From Prevotella sp. (GTDB taxonomy: Bacteria > Bacteroidota > Bacteroidia > Bacteroidales > Bacteroidaceae): 64,000 nucleotides of DNA. Where the stretch lies: positions 1 to 64,000 of the forward strand of contig JAGCNO010000004.1 in assembly GCA_017645905.1 (NCBI GenBank), given 5' to 3'. The position numbers were made by a program, and so were the translations under genes. How positions within the stretch are numbered: position 1 is the first letter of the stretch; every line of letters begins with the position of its first letter. Positions 60,668 to 64,000 of the stretch are shown in pieces. The notes under the pieces were generated by a model. The model was not told the origin of the DNA. It did no database searches and was given only the letters and a program-made list of their open reading frames with translations.

Positions 60668-62188
60668 TCACTCTTCACTCTTCACTTTAAGAAAAGCTTT
60701 CGGCAGGTAGTCGATGATGTCGCTGGCTATGAGGCTCTCCTCTCCCAGTTCTGCTGCGGCGAGGTCGCCTGCCAGCCCGTGCAGGTAGACGGCCAAGATA
60801 CAAGCTTCGCGCTGGTTGTATCCGCGTGCCAGCAAGGCGGTGATGATGCCTGTGAGCACGTCGCCGCTGCCCGCCGTGGCCATACCGGCATTGCCCGTGG
60901 TGTTGAACGCCACACGGCCGTCGGGCATGCAGATAGCCGTATGATGGCCTTTCAGCACGACGTACCCCTGCAGTTTCTCGGCCAGCTGTAGCGCCTTCTT
61001 CAGTCGTTCGAAACTGTCTACACACTGGCCTTCCAGACGGTCAAGTTCACGAGGATGGGGCGTGAGGATGATTCCCTTGGGCAGTTGCATGAGCCAGGCG
61101 TGGCGTGCAGCGAGGATGTTCAGCGCGTCGGCATCGGCCACCACTGGACAGGTGGCGCGCCGCAGCTGTGCAATCATGGCGATGGACGTCTGCTCCGTGG
61201 TGCCCATTCCCGGCCCTATGCCGATGGCCTGGAAGTCGTCGGTACCCATAGCCTCGCTGAAGGTAGTCTCCTCGCGGTCCAGATGGAGCACTGCCTCGGG
61301 AACGGCGGTCTGCAGGATGGGCACATTGCGTCGCGGCGTGTGTACCGTCACCTTCCCGACCCCGGAGCGCATGCATGCCTTGGCGGCGAGGACAGCAGCC
61401 CCGGCCATGCCATAGCTGCCGGCCACGAGCAGGGCGTGGCCCATGGTGCCTTTATGGCTGAAGACGTTGCGTGGGCGCAACAACGGGCGCACGTCGTCGA
61501 TGTTGGTCATGGTGTAGAGCGCGTCAAGACTGTCGATGCCTTCCTGGCTCAGACCGATGTCGAGGACCTCTACTTCGCCCAGGAACTGCTGGTTCTCCGG
61601 AAAGAGGAACGACAGCTTCAGCTGTCCGAGGGTCAGCGTGACGTCGGCCTTGATAATGTTCGCCCGGACGTTGTAGGTGTTGTCCTCCGTCATCAGTCCC
61701 GACGGCACGTCGATGCTCACCACCTGTGCGGGCGAGGCATTGATGTATTTCACTAATGAGGCGAATCCTCCGGCCAGCGGCTTATTCTGTCCAGAGCCGA
61801 AGAGCCCGTCGACGACGAGCATGCCCTCCTCTAATCGTGGCGGGTCGAACTCCTGCGTCACCTCGGTGAAGAGCGAACGCCCCTTGCGGTCGGTGAGCCG
61901 CTGGCGGTTCACGGCACAGTCGGCGGAGAGCTGGCCTGAAATGTTGAAGAGGAATGTCTGCACCTGATAGCCGTCGTCGCTTAACATGCGCGCCACGGCA
62001 AGGGCATCGCCGCCGTTGTTGCCCGGTCCGGCAAACACCACCACGGGCACCTCGGCCGTCCATCGCTCCATGATGGAACCGGCAACGGCACGGGCCGCAC
62101 GCTCCATCAGGTCGATGCTCTTCACCGGCTCGTGCTCGATGGTGTAACGGTCTATTGCCTTTATCTGACTGTTAGTAAAAATCTTCAT
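60668..62188 (-). CDS. nnr: Bifunctional NAD(P)H-hydrate repair enzyme
   Basis: 506 residues. N-terminal YjeF epimerase domain (about 1-215): VVVFAGPGNNGGDALAVARML, VDGLFGSG and VSIDVPSGL. C-terminal ADP-dependent dehydratase domain (about 225-500): GTMGHALLVAGSYGMAGAAVLAAKA, GIGPGMGT, VVADADALNIL, ILTPHPRELDRL and GNAGMATAGSGDVLTGII. It repairs damaged NADHX/NADPHX. The last residues (KVKSEE) and stop are formed by a CTTCACT simple-sequence tract. A TACTTTTG box lies about 62 bp upstream. Confidence 0.93.
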   Translation of the reverse strand: MKIFTNSQIKAIDRYTIEHEPVKSIDLMERAARAVAGSIMERWTAEVPVVVFAGPGNNGGDALAVARMLSDDGYQVQTFLFNISGQLSADCAVNRQRLTDRKGRSLFTEVTQEFDPPRLEEGMLVVDGLFGSGQNKPLAGGFASLVKYINASPAQVVSIDVPSGLMTEDNTYNVRANIIKADVTLTLGQLKLSFLFPENQQFLGEVEVLDIGLSQEGIDSLDALYTMTNIDDVRPLLRPRNVFSHKGTMGHALLVAGSYGMAGAAVLAAKACMRSGVGKVTVHTPRRNVPILQTAVPEAVLHLDREETTFSEAMGTDDFQAIGIGPGMGTTEQTSIAMIAQLRRATCPVVADADALNILAARHAWLMQLPKGIILTPHPRELDRLEGQCVDSFERLKKALQLAEKLQGYVVLKGHHTAICMPDGRVAFNTTGNAGMATAGSGDVLTGIITALLARGYNQREACILAVYLHGLAGDLAAAELGEESLIASDIIDYLPKAFLKVKSEE

Positions 62189-62249
62189 AACGTGGCTGGC
62201 TACACGTGAATGTCCGCGTTGCGAGGACTGTTCTTATATTTGTACGCTG

Positions 62250-62257
62250 CAAAAGTA
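62250..62257 (-). promoter_or_regulatory. Promoter -7 box for nnr
   Basis: TACTTTTG on the minus strand, about 62 bp before the nnr ATG. Confidence 0.5.
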
Positions 62258-62369
62258 CAAAAATCTTTCCACACACAAAAAGAATTTACATTTTTTATTG
62301 CATGTAGCTGTGAACACAATCATTTATGCCTCGTGAAAACGCTTCATACACCCCTTTGGGCATTGAACC

Positions 62370-62474
62370 GTCCTTTCCGGTCGAATAAGCCGTTCTTTCC
62401 GGTCGAATAAGCCGTTCTTTCAAATCGAATAAGCCGTTCTTTCCGGTCGAAAAAGCCGTTCTTTCCGGAAACCG
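62370..62474. repeat. 22-bp repeat array A7
   Basis: Five units at a 22-bp period, most reading GTCGAATAAGCCGTTCTTTC with spacer CCG; the first is degenerate (CCGTCCTTTC). Confidence 0.85.
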
Positions 62475-62573
62475 CTTCAGAAACTTTGCAGCGTCGGCTC
62501 CTGAATAACTGTCAGTAATGTTGAAAGGGAGGAAAAAAAACTGAACTTTTTTTGCCATTCCGCATAATTTGTG

Positions 62574-62581
62574 TACCTTTG
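62574..62581 (+). promoter_or_regulatory. Promoter -7 box for the ATP-grasp gene
   Basis: TACCTTTG only about 9 bp before the ATG at 62591, so the mRNA may be nearly leaderless. Confidence 0.6.
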
Positions 62582-62590
62582 CGCGCAACT

Positions 62591-63760
62591 ATGACATTAC
62601 ACGTATTCAATCCTGAGCACGACATCGCGCTGGCTTCCGGGCTGGAGAACTTCACGGCCCCTCATGCCGGGCGGCAGTTGCGCCACGACCTGGGATTCCT
62701 GCCCGCTCTGTGGGCGGCAGCCGACGACTGTGTCCTTGTGGAGGACGCGGAGCTGGCTCAGGCTTCGCTGAGGCGGATAGCCGTGGCGGCGAAGAAATAC
62801 CTCGGGGTAAGAGGGTCAAAGGTCGAGAGCCTGAGGTCAAAGGTCGAGGGTCTGAAGTTGGATGCCGTGGAGCCCTGGGGATGGGATGCTGCCCTTCGTG
62901 GCCGTCTGAGGAGGATGGGCGTGGCCGAGGAGCTGCTGCCCGATGACGAGCAGCTGCAACTGATACGCGAATTGTCTCACCGCCGAACGTCGGCAAGGCT
63001 GCTGCAACGGCTGGCCGACGATGGGCTGGCAACGGCCGTGAGCAAGATGCCCATAGAGTGCTGCTCTGCCGACGAGGTGGAGGCTGCGCTGGCTCGCTGC
63101 TCCCGCGCCGTGATGAAGGCGCCGTGGTCGTCAAGCGGTCGCGGTGTGCGCTTCGTTATCGACGTTGAGAGCACAGAGAACAATACGCCGAGTCCAGACC
63201 CCACCCCTGCCCCTCCCCTTGATGGGAGGGGAGCGGCTGCGCTGAAGGGATGGGTACGTGGTGTGCTGGCACGTCAGGGCAGCGTGATGGTAGAGCCTTA
63301 TTATAATAAGGTAAAGGACTTCGGCATGGAGTTTGAGGCCGGTGCCGACGGCGTGGTCAGCTATTGCGGGCTGTCGCTCTTCCATACGGCCAACGGAGCC
63401 TACACGGGCAACATCGTGGCTACGGAGCAGAGGAAACGGGAGATAATGAGCCGGTACCTGTCGACGGAACTCCTGGACAGGGTGGGGGAGCGCATCTGCC
63501 AACACCTGACAGACATGCTGCAAGGCCGGTATCAGGGGCCGCTGGGCGTGGACATGATGATAGTAGGCGCGCAGGCAGGCTTCCTGCTGCATCCCTGTGT
63601 GGAGATTAACCTGCGCCGCACCATGGGGCATGCCGCGCTGGCACTCACGCCCGACGATGACGACCGCATGGGCGTGATGCGCATCACGTATGCCAATGGC
63701 TGCTATAAATTGGGAGTTGAAAAATTAAGGAGGAGTGAAGGGGGAGTGAAAGAGGAGTGA
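62591..63760 (+). CDS. ATP-grasp-fold protein of unknown substrate
   Basis: 389 residues from MTLHVFNPEHDIALASG; an in-frame ATG 13 codons earlier overlaps the promoter. ATP-grasp landmarks in the second half: AVMKAPWSSSGRGVRFV (ATP-binding Lys and glycine loop), VEPYYNKVKDFGMEFEA, and GPLGVDMMIV..HPCVEINLRRTMGH with the metal-binding Glu and Asn. The family ligates a carboxylate to an amine or similar; substrate unknown. Two inserts come from repeats: RGSKVESLRSKVEG (62811-62857) and PSPDPTPAPPLDGRGA (GC-rich palindrome, 63191-63232). The last residues (RRSEGGVKEE) are also tract-encoded. Confidence 0.72.
   Translation: MTLHVFNPEHDIALASGLENFTAPHAGRQLRHDLGFLPALWAAADDCVLVEDAELAQASLRRIAVAAKKYLGVRGSKVESLRSKVEGLKLDAVEPWGWDAALRGRLRRMGVAEELLPDDEQLQLIRELSHRRTSARLLQRLADDGLATAVSKMPIECCSADEVEAALARCSRAVMKAPWSSSGRGVRFVIDVESTENNTPSPDPTPAPPLDGRGAAALKGWVRGVLARQGSVMVEPYYNKVKDFGMEFEAGADGVVSYCGLSLFHTANGAYTGNIVATEQRKREIMSRYLSTELLDRVGERICQHLTDMLQGRYQGPLGVDMMIVGAQAGFLLHPCVEINLRRTMGHAALALTPDDDDRMGVMRITYANGCYKLGVEKLRRSEGGVKEE
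62811..62857. repeat. Simple-sequence tract inside the ATP-grasp gene
   Basis: Two near copies of GGTCAAAGGTCGAG separated by AGCCTGA; keeps the frame open. Confidence 0.65.
63191..63232. repeat. GC-rich palindrome inside the ATP-grasp gene
   Basis: CCAGACCCCACCCCTG followed by CCCCTCCCCTTGATGGGAGG and GGAG; same family as 30249 and 50931, inserted in frame. Confidence 0.7.
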
Positions 63761-63841
63761 AAGAGGAGTGAAAGGGATGTTTGTTTCACAGCAGAAAGTA
63801 TTGTCCCTTTCACTCCCTTTTCACTCCCCTTTCACTCCCTT

Positions 63842-64000
63842 TTAATTCCTACTATGAATCTCGCAGTTGGCAGGCTGCTTGATGTTTTCGTCGATGGTAA
63901 TGGAGCCGATGCTGTCGGCAATGATGTGGCCGGTAGTGGGATTCTTGATGTTCTCTATGTGTCCGCGAATGTCGGCATGCACGTCGCTGTACTCAAAGAC
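63842..64000 (-). CDS. 3' end of an unidentified gene (partial)
   Basis: Open to the window edge; 52 codons and TAA. The visible C-terminus contains IENIKNPTTGHIIADSIGS and ends QPANCEIHSRN. Codon use is coding-like and matches the neighbours. It converges on the ATP-grasp gene across about 80 bp of GAGTGAAAGG-type simple sequence. The family is not recognised from this fragment. Confidence 0.65.
   Translation of the reverse strand, partial: VFEYSDVHADIRGHIENIKNPTTGHIIADSIGSITIDENIKQPANCEIHSRN

Larger units (their letters stand above)
62189..62590. other. Divergent intergenic region nnr / ATP-grasp gene
   Basis: About 400 bp with the nnr promoter (62250-62257, minus), the repeat array A7 and the promoter of the ATP-grasp gene (62574-62581). 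No gene is apparent; an open frame on the minus strand here is only translated repeat. Confidence 0.7.

Noticed and set aside
62295..62588. 97-residue open frame on the minus strand
   Set aside because: Again translated repeat array A7; it overlaps two promoters.

Overview
The window looks like a chromosomal piece of a Bacteroidales bacterium, most likely a Prevotella-type member of Prevotellaceae. The evidence is threefold. Promoters follow the Bacteroidota -7 pattern TAnnTTTG (at least 16 clear cases such as TACCTTTG, TAATTTTG or TAACTTTG upstream of genes). Many lineage-typical families are present (BACON, MBG, DUF3098, DUF4827, DUF4831, DUF5107, DUF5689, SusC-like barrels, surface proteins ending in GxYxxNGKKxxxK). 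Housekeeping gene order is the one usual for the group (rpsU-xerC-hpf-tRNA; ftsX-DUF3098-uppP-truB-queA-folK). No plasmid, phage or large integrated element was seen.

Layout. 1-1800: tRNA-Thr, hibernation factor, tyrosine recombinase, S21 (all minus). 1900-4270: a tiny secreted peptide ORF, a flippase-like membrane protein and a membrane-anchored ExoVII-large-subunit-like protein. 4600-11400: secreted MBG-repeat protein, OmpA-family porin and a long coiled-coil lipoprotein. 11880-17520 (plus): outer-membrane barrel, DUF5689 lipoprotein and a lipoprotein with four OB-like repeats. 17739-19466: TPR/transmembrane/HTH regulator. 19794-22964: three related secreted proteins separated by REP-like palindromes. 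23173-26604 (minus): uronic-acid kinase-like GHMP kinase, DUF559 nuclease-like protein, nucleotidyltransferase and UDP-glucuronate 4-epimerase, read here as a candidate galacturonate salvage operon. 26990-30906 (plus): BACON protein, DUF4827 lipoprotein, GlmM, M16 protease. 30897-35464 (minus): FtsX to FolK operon. 35668-37856: lipoprotein, DUF3237 protein, AlbA_2 protein. 37860-43255 (minus): Hpt, Adk, BACON lipoprotein, hydroxyacid dehydrogenase. 43401-44070: MntA/HepT toxin-antitoxin pair. 44618-50865 (plus): sugar transporter, RmuC, DUF5107-TPR protein. 50965-51969: class II aldolase. 52398-55018: PrsW protease, TypA. 55023-62188 (minus): PutA, metallopeptidase lipoprotein, DUF4831 protein, Nnr. 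62591-63760: ATP-grasp protein. 63842-64000: 3' end of an unidentified gene.

The most unusual layer is repetitive. (i) Arrays of a 22-bp unit with core AAGCCGTTCTTTC recur in at least six intergenic regions, often beside promoters. (ii) GC-rich palindromes of the type CCCCTCCC...GGGAGGGG are dispersed; two inverted copies bracket the DUF559 gene and others sit in frame inside coding genes. (iii) Short simple-sequence tracts usually found between Bacteroidota genes lie in frame inside FolK, the DUF5107 protein, the ATP-grasp protein and a signal peptide. (iv) GGATTTGCAATCC-type mini-palindromes fill the gaps in the secreted-protein cluster. Functions rest on motif recognition by eye; no database search was possible.
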